9,344 nt of DNA from NCBI GenBank assembly GCA_030622125.1, contig JAUXGM010000084.1, positions 1 through 9,344 on the forward strand, given 5' to 3'. Positions 1 to 5,497 of the stretch are shown in pieces. Made by a program: the position numbers and the translations under genes. Numbering within the stretch: position 1 is the first letter of the stretch; each line of letters opens with the position of its first letter. This DNA is from a bacterium (GTDB taxonomy: Bacteria; AUK180). The notes below the pieces were generated by a model that saw nothing but the letters and a program-made list of their open reading frames with translations, was not told the DNA's origin and did not search any database.

Positions 1-55
1 CTAACCTCTAACCTTTCACCCCACACCATCTTGGTGCTGGGCATGCCTCTAACCT
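1..55. repeat. CTAACCT heptamer repeats at window edge
   Basis: CTAACCT occurs in perfect tandem at 1-7 and 8-14 and again at 49-55. Because the tandem starts at the window edge, the array may extend upstream. Between the copies lies a G/C-richer hairpin (CACCA/TGGTG with a TCT loop, 24-36, flanked by CCC and GGG that can pair across an internal loop). It may be a degenerate intergenic repeat. Confidence 0.45.
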
Positions 56-92
56 CTTCTTCTCTGTCTAATCTGTGGTTAATATTGTTATT

Positions 93-148
93 TAAATACC
101 GAATTCTTCTTGTGAACAGTCGCCGCCGTTCCAGATGTAAATACCGAA
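93..148. repeat. Direct repeat TAAATACCGAA, two copies
   Basis: The 11-mer TAAATACCGAA occurs at 93-103 and again at 138-148, 45 nt apart start to start. The stretch between (GTCGCCGCCGTTCC, 120-133) is much richer in G and C than the surroundings. The repeat could be a remnant duplication or a binding site pair; no protein partner can be inferred. Confidence 0.4.
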
Positions 149-214
149 AACAATAGGGACATCCCTTTCCGAAGGGAAGAGTGTCCCGTCTAATGAAAAG
201 AAATTTCTATTGTT
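149..214. repeat. Nested inverted repeat / hairpin element
   Basis: Three sets of complementary arms are nested. The outer arms are AACAATAG (149-156) and CTATTGTT (207-214). The middle arms are GGGACA (156-161) and TGTCCC (182-187). The inner arms are TCCCTT (162-167) and AAGGGA (172-177), closing on a TCCG loop, with a 4-nt bulge AGAG (178-181) on one side. A further stem TTCTAAA (213-219) / TTTAGAA (237-243) follows. There is no T-tract directly after the strong inner stem, so a classic intrinsic terminator is unlikely. A REP/MITE-like element or structured RNA fits better. Confidence 0.5.
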
Positions 215-272
215 CTAAATCCTGTCTTATTAGTGGTTTAGAATTTCGTAAATGCCTCAATTTTTAAATTAC

Positions 273-301
273 TTGACATTTAATGAAAAAATAGTTATAC
301 T
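273..301 (+). promoter_or_regulatory. Sigma-70-type promoter of rpsU
   Basis: TTGACA (273-278) is a perfect -35 box and TATACT (296-301) a near-perfect -10 box, separated by exactly 17 nt. Transcription would start near 308, giving a leader of about 25 nt that contains the AAGGTGGTG ribosome binding site. This is the strongest-looking promoter in the window, as expected for a ribosomal protein gene. Confidence 0.85.
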
Positions 302-316
302 TTAGATTATTTATAA

Positions 317-325
317 AAGGTGGTG
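317..325 (+). promoter_or_regulatory. Ribosome binding site of rpsU
   Basis: AAGGTGGTG, complementary to the 16S rRNA 3' end, sits 7 nt before the ATG at 333. It shows that canonical Shine-Dalgarno initiation is used in this genome, in contrast to the leaderless-looking starts at 2768, 4649 and 9076. Confidence 0.8.
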
Positions 326-332
326 AACTTAG

Positions 333-539
333 ATGGTTAAAGTCGATATTAGAGATGGCAATGTCGAAAAAGCCTTAAAGATTTTGAAAAAAAAGATAGC
401 AAGAGAAGGAGTACTTTCCGTTCTTAAAAAGAAAAGATACTATGACAAACCCTCCGTTGCTATTAGGAAGAAAGTCGCAAAGGCTACTCGAAGAAGAAGA
501 AGAAGATTTAAAAGAATGCGTCGCTACCTTATTAGTTAA
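333..539 (+). CDS. rpsU: Small ribosomal subunit protein bS21
   Basis: A 68-residue, very basic protein that matches the bS21 family in length and pattern. It has the N-terminal VKVDIRDGNVEKALKILKKK segment, the central GVL...K..RYYDKPS motif corresponding to the family's GVL...RREFYEKP, and an arginine/lysine-rich C-terminal helix. bS21 binds the small ribosomal subunit near the 3' end of 16S rRNA and helps mRNA engagement during initiation. The C-terminus holds six consecutive arginines encoded by CGA plus five AGA codons. The start is fixed by a good ribosome binding site and by the family N-terminus. It is a single-gene transcript by appearance, with its own promoter. Its last 8 bases overlap the 3' end of the convergent Clp-like gene and no terminator is visible. 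Confidence 0.95.
   Translation: MVKVDIRDGNVEKALKILKKKIAREGVLSVLKKKRYYDKPSVAIRKKVAKATRRRRRRFKRMRRYLIS
490..506 (+). repeat. GAA trinucleotide repeat inside rpsU
   Basis: Five GAA units followed by GA (490-506) encode the six-arginine run of bS21, read as AGA codons. An in-frame triplet tract can change copy number by slippage without breaking the frame. Confidence 0.6.
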
Positions 540-1890
540 TCTTTAGTTTTCCGGAACTTAATGTAAATTTAAAATTCTTTTTATTGGGATTTTTCTTTAT
601 AGCATCAAGAAAAGGTATCATAAGGGTTTTTTCTAAGAATGATGATATTTGATCGGGTATTAATTTAATTTCCTTGTAGTATTCATTTGCAAGATAATCA
701 ATAATTGATGTTGAAAAAGAAGTATTAAAGCCTCTTGCCTGAACCTGCGTTTTGATCTGTTCAAGTTTTCTTTTAAATATCTCCTTGTAATCTTCAACTG
801 TAATATCATTAAAAATATAGATCCCGTCAAAGAGAGAAATAAAATCTTCACTGTACTGTTTTATCAATAATTCTTTTATCTCTATTTTGTTCTTTTCTTC
901 ATTTGTATTTTGAAATCCGATTTTTTTAGTCATGGTTGAAACAATGTGTTTATCAAGTGTAATAATAAATATTGAGTTATCAAAACTTATTTTCTTGCCT
1001 TCAACAAATATATATCCTTTTGAAAATATTTGTGTTAAAATATAAAATAATTTTTTAGATAAAAATTCAATGTGCTTTAATAGAAAAACTTTTTCCCTAT
1101 TATTTTTGATCATTTCTTTGAAAATATTAAATTGAGTATTATTTTCATCATTATCATTATCTTCCTCTGATTGAATACTCATCATCTGTGTCAGCATAGA
1201 AAGATCCATTTCCGAAACATCCTCCCTTGAATTCATCACTACCTCTGCTATGGAATATGCAAGCTCCGATTTCCCTGTACTTTTATTTCCTACAAAAAGA
1301 AATATCCCATTAGGCAGATACGGTTTTAGATCAAGGTTCATATATTTTAACATTAAAAAATCGGATATTTCTTTGGTAAAATTTTTGTTTAAATAGACCT
1401 TTTTTAAGAGCTCATTTTCAAAATCAAATGGCTTTATTCCCTTCTTTATTTTGATTCCGGTATTTTTTTTTGCAGGAAAATAAAGGTTTTCATATTGATG
1501 TACCACGGAATTTTTATTTCCAAGTATTGGATATACATTTTTATAAAGATTTAATGGAAGTTTTTTATCACTTATACCAATTTTTAATGCAGAAAGTATA
1601 AGATGGTTTATTTCTATTTTTACGCTTAAAGATTTACTTGCAATGGTAGCAGCAGTCATCATTATTTCGTCATATTTATTTTTTGTTAACGATGTCGAAA
1701 TATTTTTTTTAAAAAACTCTTTATATTCTCCAAAAAAGTTCAAGGCAGCCTTTCCTTCGGTTGTAAGATAAATATCTCCTTTCTCAACAAAATAAGAAAG
1801 GATATTAAATATATTGATCTCACCTTTCTTTATTTTATAAGATCCCATTAAGTTACTTAAAAATTGATTTGAATTAGAAGAGAGCTTCAT
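532..1890 (-). CDS. Degenerate Clp/Hsp100-like AAA+ protein, probably ATPase-dead
   Basis: A 452-residue protein. Residues about 65-125 resemble one Clp N-domain repeat. Residues about 185-420 align with the second AAA+ module of ClpA/ClpB. Walker A is intact (GNKSTGKS, 201-208). The Walker B segment reads VFLLKHIEF (268-276) where Clp proteins have VVLLDEIEK, so both acidic catalytic residues are replaced by K272 and H273. Sensor 1 Asn is D313. The arginine-finger position in the FLNRID-like stretch is L353 (FISLFD, 350-355). Sensor 2 GAR is missing near 411-413. The aromatic pore-loop region is replaced by an acidic stretch (SEEDNDNDENN, 241-251). It may bind nucleotide but should not hydrolyse it like a true unfoldase. 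ATG 1890 is preferred over an in-frame ATG at 1935 because GGAGT lies 5 nt upstream of it, and the longer form would overlap the upstream gene. It lies 10 nt after the YbjN-like gene, in one operon. Confidence 0.75.
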   Translation of the reverse strand: MKLSSNSNQFLSNLMGSYKIKKGEINIFNILSYFVEKGDIYLTTEGKAALNFFGEYKEFFKKNISTSLTKNKYDEIMMTAATIASKSLSVKIEINHLILSALKIGISDKKLPLNLYKNVYPILGNKNSVVHQYENLYFPAKKNTGIKIKKGIKPFDFENELLKKVYLNKNFTKEISDFLMLKYMNLDLKPYLPNGIFLFVGNKSTGKSELAYSIAEVVMNSREDVSEMDLSMLTQMMSIQSEEDNDNDENNTQFNIFKEMIKNNREKVFLLKHIEFLSKKLFYILTQIFSKGYIFVEGKKISFDNSIFIITLDKHIVSTMTKKIGFQNTNEEKNKIEIKELLIKQYSEDFISLFDGIYIFNDITVEDYKEIFKRKLEQIKTQVQARGFNTSFSTSIIDYLANEYYKEIKLIPDQISSFLEKTLMIPFLDAIKKNPNKKNFKFTLSSGKLKIN

Positions 1891-1900
1891 CGGATACTCC

Positions 1901-2332
1901 TTAATTAACAAAACCGAGAAATTTCGGTCTAACATTCATATAGACATGGATAATAAGATTTAAAAAATATCCCATTTGTCCGATAATAATCTCGCTTCCA
2001 TTTATTATTTTAAATATAATTTCATTGTTTTGCGAATCAATGGCGAAATAGCCATGCTCGGTTTCAGCATAATTAAGCTGTAATATTCTAAGGAACATTG
2101 CCCATTGATCCTTAGGATTCGGGGGTAGATCTCCCATGTTTGAGGTAATCTGAAGGAAAAAGGCGTCATTACCGATTAACTCAAGTTTTGTCTCAATGAC
2201 CGGTCCCTCTTTTTCCGTTGCTAAACTGATAAACCATATATAAGGCGTACCCTCTATTTTTCTTGCCTTGATATTTAAATCTTCAAGTACCTGATCCACT
2301 TTTTTAATTACTTCTTGCTGTTTCTCTCCCAT
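1901..2332 (-). CDS. YbjN-like (type III secretion chaperone-fold) protein
   Basis: A 143-residue soluble protein with no signal peptide. The layout resembles the YbjN/CesT-type chaperone fold: an N-terminal helix (about 1-20), an aromatic strand PYIWFISL (30-37), a strand segment KLELIGNDAFFLQI (49-62), then a helix plus hydrophobic strand pattern WAMFLRILQLNY....GYFAID (77-98) and a C-terminal helix (about 112-135). No enzymatic motif is visible. YbjN-family proteins are poorly understood and related folds act as small protein-binding chaperones. The start is supported by GGAGG ending 3-5 nt upstream (2335-2341). It is the first gene of a minus-strand operon, with the degenerate Clp-like gene starting 10 nt after its stop, so it may bind or stabilise that protein (inference). 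Family assignment is from pattern only. Confidence 0.6.
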   Translation of the reverse strand: MGEKQQEVIKKVDQVLEDLNIKARKIEGTPYIWFISLATEKEGPVIETKLELIGNDAFFLQITSNMGDLPPNPKDQWAMFLRILQLNYAETEHGYFAIDSQNNEIIFKIINGSEIIIGQMGYFLNLIIHVYMNVRPKFLGFVN

Positions 2333-2404
2333 AGAACCTCCAGATTTTTATTATTTTCTTTTTATCGGAATGTTTTTATCATTCTTCTAAAAACCATTAA
2401 TAAT

Positions 2405-2433
2405 AGTTTAATCATTTTTACTAAAAATGTCAA
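2405..2433 (-). promoter_or_regulatory. Putative promoter of the YbjN-like/Clp-like operon
   Basis: On the minus strand TTGACA (2433-2428) is a perfect -35 box. After a 17-nt spacer comes TAAACT (2410-2405) as a weaker -10 box. The start would be near 2398, about 65 nt before the ATG at 2332, leaving room for the GGAGG ribosome binding site. The -35 box overlaps the left copy of the direct repeat beginning at 2433. Confidence 0.5.
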
Positions 2434-2734
2434 ATAAATGTCGTGCTGAAATTGTTACAAAATAAAAATGTTAAACTTTTCAAAATTATTTTGAAATTAT
2501 TGCAATATCTTTTCACCTCCGTTTCAGATTTTCAAAAATATTTGACCATAAATATCCGTTGCTAAAATTCAATAACTCACTTCGTTCAAACAAATTGTAA
2601 TTTTTCCTACGGAACGCAACTACTATTTACTAAATCTTCAAATGTCGTTAGAAAAGACATTTACAATATTTTTTTAAAGGAATAAAAGTTTAACATTTTG
2701 ACTTCGGAATAACAATAAATATCGTGTTGAAATT
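2433..2734. repeat. Repeat-bounded segment (inverted arms inside direct repeats)
   Basis: AAAATGTTAAACTTTT at 2465-2480 is a perfect 16-bp inverted match to 2684-2699, enclosing about 200 nt. Outside these arms, 21-bp segments at 2433-2453 and 2714-2734 match each other in direct orientation at 19 of 21 positions, lying 11 and 14 nt from the arms. A related degenerate copy, AAATATCCGTTGCTAAAATT, lies at 2550-2569, and AAATGTCGTTAG at 2640-2651 shares its first half. The arrangement resembles a small non-autonomous element flanked by duplicated sequence, but no transposase or clean short target duplication is seen. Confidence 0.45.
2640..2662. repeat. Hairpin AAATGTC/GACATTT
   Basis: AAATGTC (2640-2646) and GACATTT (2656-2662) form a perfect 7-bp stem with a 9-nt loop. 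A run of seven T residues begins a few bases downstream (about 2669-2675), so a weak plus-strand terminator is possible, but no plus-strand gene lies upstream. An operator for the gene at 2768 is the other option. Confidence 0.35.
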
Positions 2735-2762
2735 TGATTTTTTTTAAAAAATCGTTTATACT
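2734..2762 (+). promoter_or_regulatory. Promoter giving a leaderless start at 2768
   Basis: TTGATT (2734-2739), a 17-nt spacer and TATACT (2757-2762). Only 5 nt separate the -10 box from the ATG at 2768, so transcription should begin at or next to the start codon. No Shine-Dalgarno sequence precedes the gene. The -35 box and the eight T residues from 2738 form the 12-mer TTGATTTTTTTT, which recurs at the promoter for 9076. Confidence 0.7.
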
Positions 2763-2767
2763 ACAAT

Positions 2768-4024
2768 ATGAAAAAGGCTTGTTTAATTTCAATTATTTTT
2801 TTATTTACTATTTTTGGGTATGCCGTAGAACTTGACATTTATTTTACGGGAAAAACATTCGGAACAATTGCACCTTGTGATTGTCCGCTCCATCCGGACG
2901 GCGGTATCTCACGAAGAGTTAAATATTTCAGCGAAATAAATTCTAATGATAATCTTTTTTTAGATACAGGAGGAATACTGAGCGGCGGCTACGGTGAATG
3001 GTTAAATACAAGTGTGGGAGAGGAGAGAAATAATATCTTAAAAGAGGGTTACAAGCGAATTAATTACTCTGTAATCGTCCCTGGATTGTCGGAATTTCAA
3101 TACCCGCTTTTATACTTAAAGGAGATCATTACCACACTAAATTATAATTTTGTGTGTGCTAATTATATTGGAAAGGAAAAAATTTTCAAACAGTACATAG
3201 TGAAAAAAATTAAAGGACAGCGGATCCTAATAATTGGAGTTACGGATAAAGAACATACAAATTTTAAACTCAGCAAGGATTTTAACGATAGTGATTTCAT
3301 CGACCCTAAAAAAGCAGTAAAAAATATTTTAAAATTGCATAAAAAAAGCGGGGATCTTGTCATTGTTCTCGGTTTTTTATCTGAAAAAAAAATAAAAGAG
3401 ATAATTGATTATAATCCGAGGGTTAATCTTGTTTTACATGGAAAAAATGAGATACTTTTGAAAAAACCTTATATATATGGAAAAACACTTATTGCCCAAT
3501 CCTATTTTAATTCCAAAAAAATCGGGAAAATATCATTAAAATTCGTAAGAAATAGAATAGTCAATTGGAATTTTAAATATGACAGACTGTCGCCTTCTGT
3601 TGGTGAGCTTGCGGATATCTTTAATAGAACATACAAATTGCTTGGTGATACCGAAGCAAGAAAAAGATACAATGTTTATCTAATCTTTGATAAATTTTTA
3701 CCTAATAAAAACGAGAAGGAAATAATAAAATTTCTAAAGAAAAACAATATACAATACAAAGCACTTTTTGAAAACCTTGACAGCAAAAATGTCAATGAAG
3801 TAGAATTAATAAATGAACATTCCGATAAATTTGTTTCTTCTCAATATTACCCACAGGAAGAAACAACCGAAAAAATAATTTATAAAAATCAACGGGAGAT
3901 AACAAATTTCGGTAAAAATGATTTAAAGCCGTGTATATTTACCGGATTAAGATATTTCTATTTGGATGATCTTACAATAAAAGATATTCGTTGGGATCTT
4001 CAAATACTCGGTTTAATCAAATAA
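2768..4024 (+). CDS. Exported UshA/5'-nucleotidase-like protein lacking metal ligands
   Basis: A 418-residue protein with a signal peptide (MKKA, hydrophobic 5-17, likely cleavage near GYA-VE, 17-21), so it should act outside the cytoplasmic membrane. Residues 22-270 follow the UshA-like metallophosphoesterase layout, including the segment APCDCPLHPDGGISRR (35-50), which resembles the PCxC/PCxU...GGLxRR signature of UshA-like (seleno)proteins. The usual metal-binding blocks are altered: DLHG reads KTFG (29-32), LDxGD reads LDTGG (65-69), GNHE reads GLSE (106-109), LSH reads LGF (201-203) and GHxH is not recognisable (about 222-228). It therefore looks like a pseudoenzyme; C37 and C39 may be a redox or metal site. 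The roughly 150-residue C-terminal part is unassigned. It is the first gene of an operon with 4047, 22 nt apart. The start fits the signal peptide and the promoter. Confidence 0.7.
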   Translation: MKKACLISIIFLFTIFGYAVELDIYFTGKTFGTIAPCDCPLHPDGGISRRVKYFSEINSNDNLFLDTGGILSGGYGEWLNTSVGEERNNILKEGYKRINYSVIVPGLSEFQYPLLYLKEIITTLNYNFVCANYIGKEKIFKQYIVKKIKGQRILIIGVTDKEHTNFKLSKDFNDSDFIDPKKAVKNILKLHKKSGDLVIVLGFLSEKKIKEIIDYNPRVNLVLHGKNEILLKKPYIYGKTLIAQSYFNSKKIGKISLKFVRNRIVNWNFKYDRLSPSVGELADIFNRTYKLLGDTEARKRYNVYLIFDKFLPNKNEKEIIKFLKKNNIQYKALFENLDSKNVNEVELINEHSDKFVSSQYYPQEETTEKIIYKNQREITNFGKNDLKPCIFTGLRYFYLDDLTIKDIRWDLQILGLIK

Positions 4025-4034
4025 AATATTATAT

Positions 4035-4041
4035 AAGGAGT
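4035..4041 (+). promoter_or_regulatory. Ribosome binding site of the gene at 4047
   Basis: AAGGAGT lies 5 nt before the ATG at 4047 in a 22-nt gap after the preceding stop codon. This fixes the start and supports translation from a shared transcript. Confidence 0.75.
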
Positions 4042-4046
4042 AATAC

Positions 4047-4595
4047 ATGGAAGTAAAGGGAGTAGCCCTCAAAAACAGTTTTGATTGGGTAGTAGAACAA
4101 CATGGGAAAGAGAGCTGGAAAAAGATCATAGAAGATATTCCAAAGGATTCACAGCAATATATTTCTGATGGTATTATTTTTTCAAGTGAATGGTATCCGT
4201 TCAAGGTCTTCATTGATATTAACAAAGCTATTATCAATAAATACGGTAACGGCAATCACAAGATCATCTATGAAATAGCAAAAAATGGTGCAATAAAAAA
4301 TATGAATTCTATTTACAAGATATTTATGAAGATCGCATCCCCTGCTTATGTAACAAAGAAAGCGGCAGCAATATACAGTCAATTTTATACATTTGGTCAA
4401 ATGAAGGTTCACACATCAGAACCAACCAGGGTTGTTTTACATCTTGAAGGCGTTCACAATGAACCGATTTTTTTTGAACGAATATCCGGATATATCACCG
4501 GCGTATTAACATTAACAAAAGTAAAAAATCTCAAATTAACATATAGATATGATGAAAAAGGGAAATCCGCAACCTTTGACGCAAATTGGGAATAA
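4047..4595 (+). CDS. DUF2378/heme-NO-binding-like small protein
   Basis: A 182-residue cytoplasmic protein without signal peptide or membrane segment. The layout resembles the DUF2378 (Mxa TIGR02265) and HNOB/V4R-like group: a helical N-terminal half with a WYPFKVFIDINKAI segment (about 49-62), a YG.GNHKIIYEIAKNGA segment (about 66-83), a central helix ending in AAAIYSQFYTFGQMKV (107-122), strands RVVLHLEGVH (128-137), a helix around FERISGYITGVLTLT (143-157), and a C-terminal edge strand ending ATFDANW (175-181). No heme ligand can be assigned with confidence, and no catalytic motif is visible. The family has no firm function; ligand binding or signalling is the usual suggestion. It follows the UshA-like gene in one operon with its own AAGGAGT site. 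Assignment is from pattern, not search. Confidence 0.5.
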   Translation: MEVKGVALKNSFDWVVEQHGKESWKKIIEDIPKDSQQYISDGIIFSSEWYPFKVFIDINKAIINKYGNGNHKIIYEIAKNGAIKNMNSIYKIFMKIASPAYVTKKAAAIYSQFYTFGQMKVHTSEPTRVVLHLEGVHNEPIFFERISGYITGVLTLTKVKNLKLTYRYDEKGKSATFDANWE

Positions 4596-4614
4596 GGAAA
4601 TACGGGATAAAAAT

Positions 4615-4643
4615 TTGACTTTAAAAGGTATTTGATTTATAAT
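4615..4643 (+). promoter_or_regulatory. Promoter giving a leaderless nadC start
   Basis: TTGACT (4615-4620), a 17-nt spacer and a perfect TATAAT (4638-4643). The ATG of nadC follows after 5 nt (AGACT), so the transcript should begin at or beside its start codon. No Shine-Dalgarno sequence is present. It drives nadC and, by translational coupling, the kinase and regulator. Confidence 0.75.
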
Positions 4644-4648
4644 AGACT

Positions 4649-5497
4649 ATGGATGGTTATGTAAAATCTTTAATCGAACAGGCATTAAAAGAAGATATAT
4701 TAACAGGTGATATAACAACCGAAAATACAATTCCGAAAAATAAGAAAGGAAAGGGAGAAATTTTATTAAAGGAAGACGGAGTGATCGCAGGACTTGATAT
4801 TGTAAAAGAGGTCTTCTTTCAGATAGATCCGAAAGTAAAACTGCAGTTTAATGTAAAGGATGGAATATTTAAAAAAAAGGAGACCGTTATCGGTGATATT
4901 TCAGGATCGCTTCACTCCATACTTCTTGGTGAAAGGATTGCACTGAATTTTCTACAGAGGATCTCCGGAATTGCAACATACACAAAAAAATATATTGATA
5001 TTGTAAAAAAAAGCGGTAAAAACATTAAAATAGTCGATACAAGAAAGACAACTCCCAATTTCAGATATTTTGAAAAACTTGGAGTGCGATTAGGGGGGGG
5101 ATATAATCATAGGATCGGACTTTATGACGCTGTAATGATAAAAGACAATCACATCATCGCCACAGGTGGAATAAGAAATGCCGTCAATCTTATCTCAAAG
5201 CATTTGGGACACACTACCAAGATAGAAATAGAGGTAAAGACCATTGAGCAGCTTAAAGAGGTATTGCAGTTAAGTAATTATGTTGATATTGTAATGCTTG
5301 ATAATTTCACACCGGGAAAATGTAAAAAAGCCATTGAAATAATCGGCAATAGAAAGATCACGGTTGAGATATCGGGTGGAATTGATCTTTCAAATATCCA
5401 ATCATACCTATTAGATGGGATTGATGTAATATCTATTGGAGGATTGACTCATTCTTATAGATCTTTGGATATAAGTCTGAATTTTATCAATTTATGA
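4649..5497 (+). CDS. nadC: Quinolinate phosphoribosyltransferase (decarboxylating)
   Basis: A 282-residue cytoplasmic enzyme that turns quinolinate and PRPP into nicotinate mononucleotide, CO2 and pyrophosphate in de novo NAD synthesis. Family signatures are complete: E.D...GDITT (15-24), ERIALNFLQRISGIAT (95-110), DTRKTTP (130-136), R139, RLGGGYNHR (147-155), YDAVMIKDNH (159-168), IEVKT (194-198), MLDN (216-219) and ISGGI (241-245). Residue 137 is Asn where many homologues have Gly. Length is typical, and the N-terminus matches the family exactly, which supports the leaderless start. The codons for L148-G151 create an eight-G tract (5093-5100), rare in this AT-rich sequence. The stop codon overlaps the kinase start (ATGA, 5494-5497). 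Confidence 0.96.
   Translation: MDGYVKSLIEQALKEDILTGDITTENTIPKNKKGKGEILLKEDGVIAGLDIVKEVFFQIDPKVKLQFNVKDGIFKKKETVIGDISGSLHSILLGERIALNFLQRISGIATYTKKYIDIVKKSGKNIKIVDTRKTTPNFRYFEKLGVRLGGGYNHRIGLYDAVMIKDNHIIATGGIRNAVNLISKHLGHTTKIEIEVKTIEQLKEVLQLSNYVDIVMLDNFTPGKCKKAIEIIGNRKITVEISGGIDLSNIQSYLLDGIDVISIGGLTHSYRSLDISLNFINL
5093..5100 (+). repeat. Eight-G homopolymer inside nadC
   Basis: GGG GGG GG(A) encodes G149-G151 of the conserved RLGGGYNH motif. Using GGG twice makes an uninterrupted run of eight G in a gene otherwise rich in A and T. A one-base slip would truncate NadC and could also disturb coupled translation of the downstream genes. Confidence 0.7.

Larger units (their letters stand above)
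1..332. other. Non-coding region upstream of rpsU
   Basis: No convincing coding frame is visible in these 332 bases. The first 60 bases are C-rich, unlike the AT-rich remainder, and carry CTAACCT repeats and a small hairpin (CACCA 24-28 with TGGTG 32-36). Positions 93-148 hold a direct repeat. Positions 149-243 can fold into a nested hairpin plus a second stem. The last 60 bases carry the rpsU promoter and ribosome binding site. The block could contain the 3' end region of an upstream gene, a degenerate repeat element or a small RNA; the sequence alone does not decide. Confidence 0.6.
2333..2767. other. AT-rich divergent intergenic region with repeats
   Basis: No gene is visible in these 435 bases: frames on both strands are short and lack plausible starts with homology. 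The stretch separates divergent transcription units and carries the promoters of both (minus 2405-2433, plus 2734-2762). It also holds a 16-bp inverted repeat pair, a 21-bp imperfect direct repeat pair, a hairpin at 2640-2662 and an orphan minus-strand GGAGGTG (2520-2514). The arrangement suggests a degenerate miniature element or a decayed gene remnant. Confidence 0.6.

Noticed and set aside
32-46. Sigma-54-like -24/-12 pattern (TGGTGCT...ATGC)
   Set aside because: GG and GC are correctly spaced but CAC of the -24 element and TT of the -12 element are only partly matched, and it overlaps a hairpin far from any gene it could serve.
156-187. Intrinsic terminator for an upstream gene
   Set aside because: The stem is strong, but the bases after it (GTCTAATGAAAAG) contain no T tract.
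1891-1935. Longer start (ATG 1935) for the Clp-like gene
   Set aside because: It would overlap the end of the YbjN-like gene by 35 bases and has no clear ribosome binding site, whereas ATG 1890 has GGAGT at ideal spacing just after the upstream stop.
2514-2520. Orphan minus-strand GGAGGTG Shine-Dalgarno-like site
   Set aside because: The frame after it (TTG CAA TAA) stops at once, so no gene can be supported; at most it is a relic of a decayed gene.
4013-4412. Minus-strand open frames opposite the DUF2378-like gene
   Set aside because: They are antisense to a well-supported gene, overlap each other and lack start signals and recognisable motifs.
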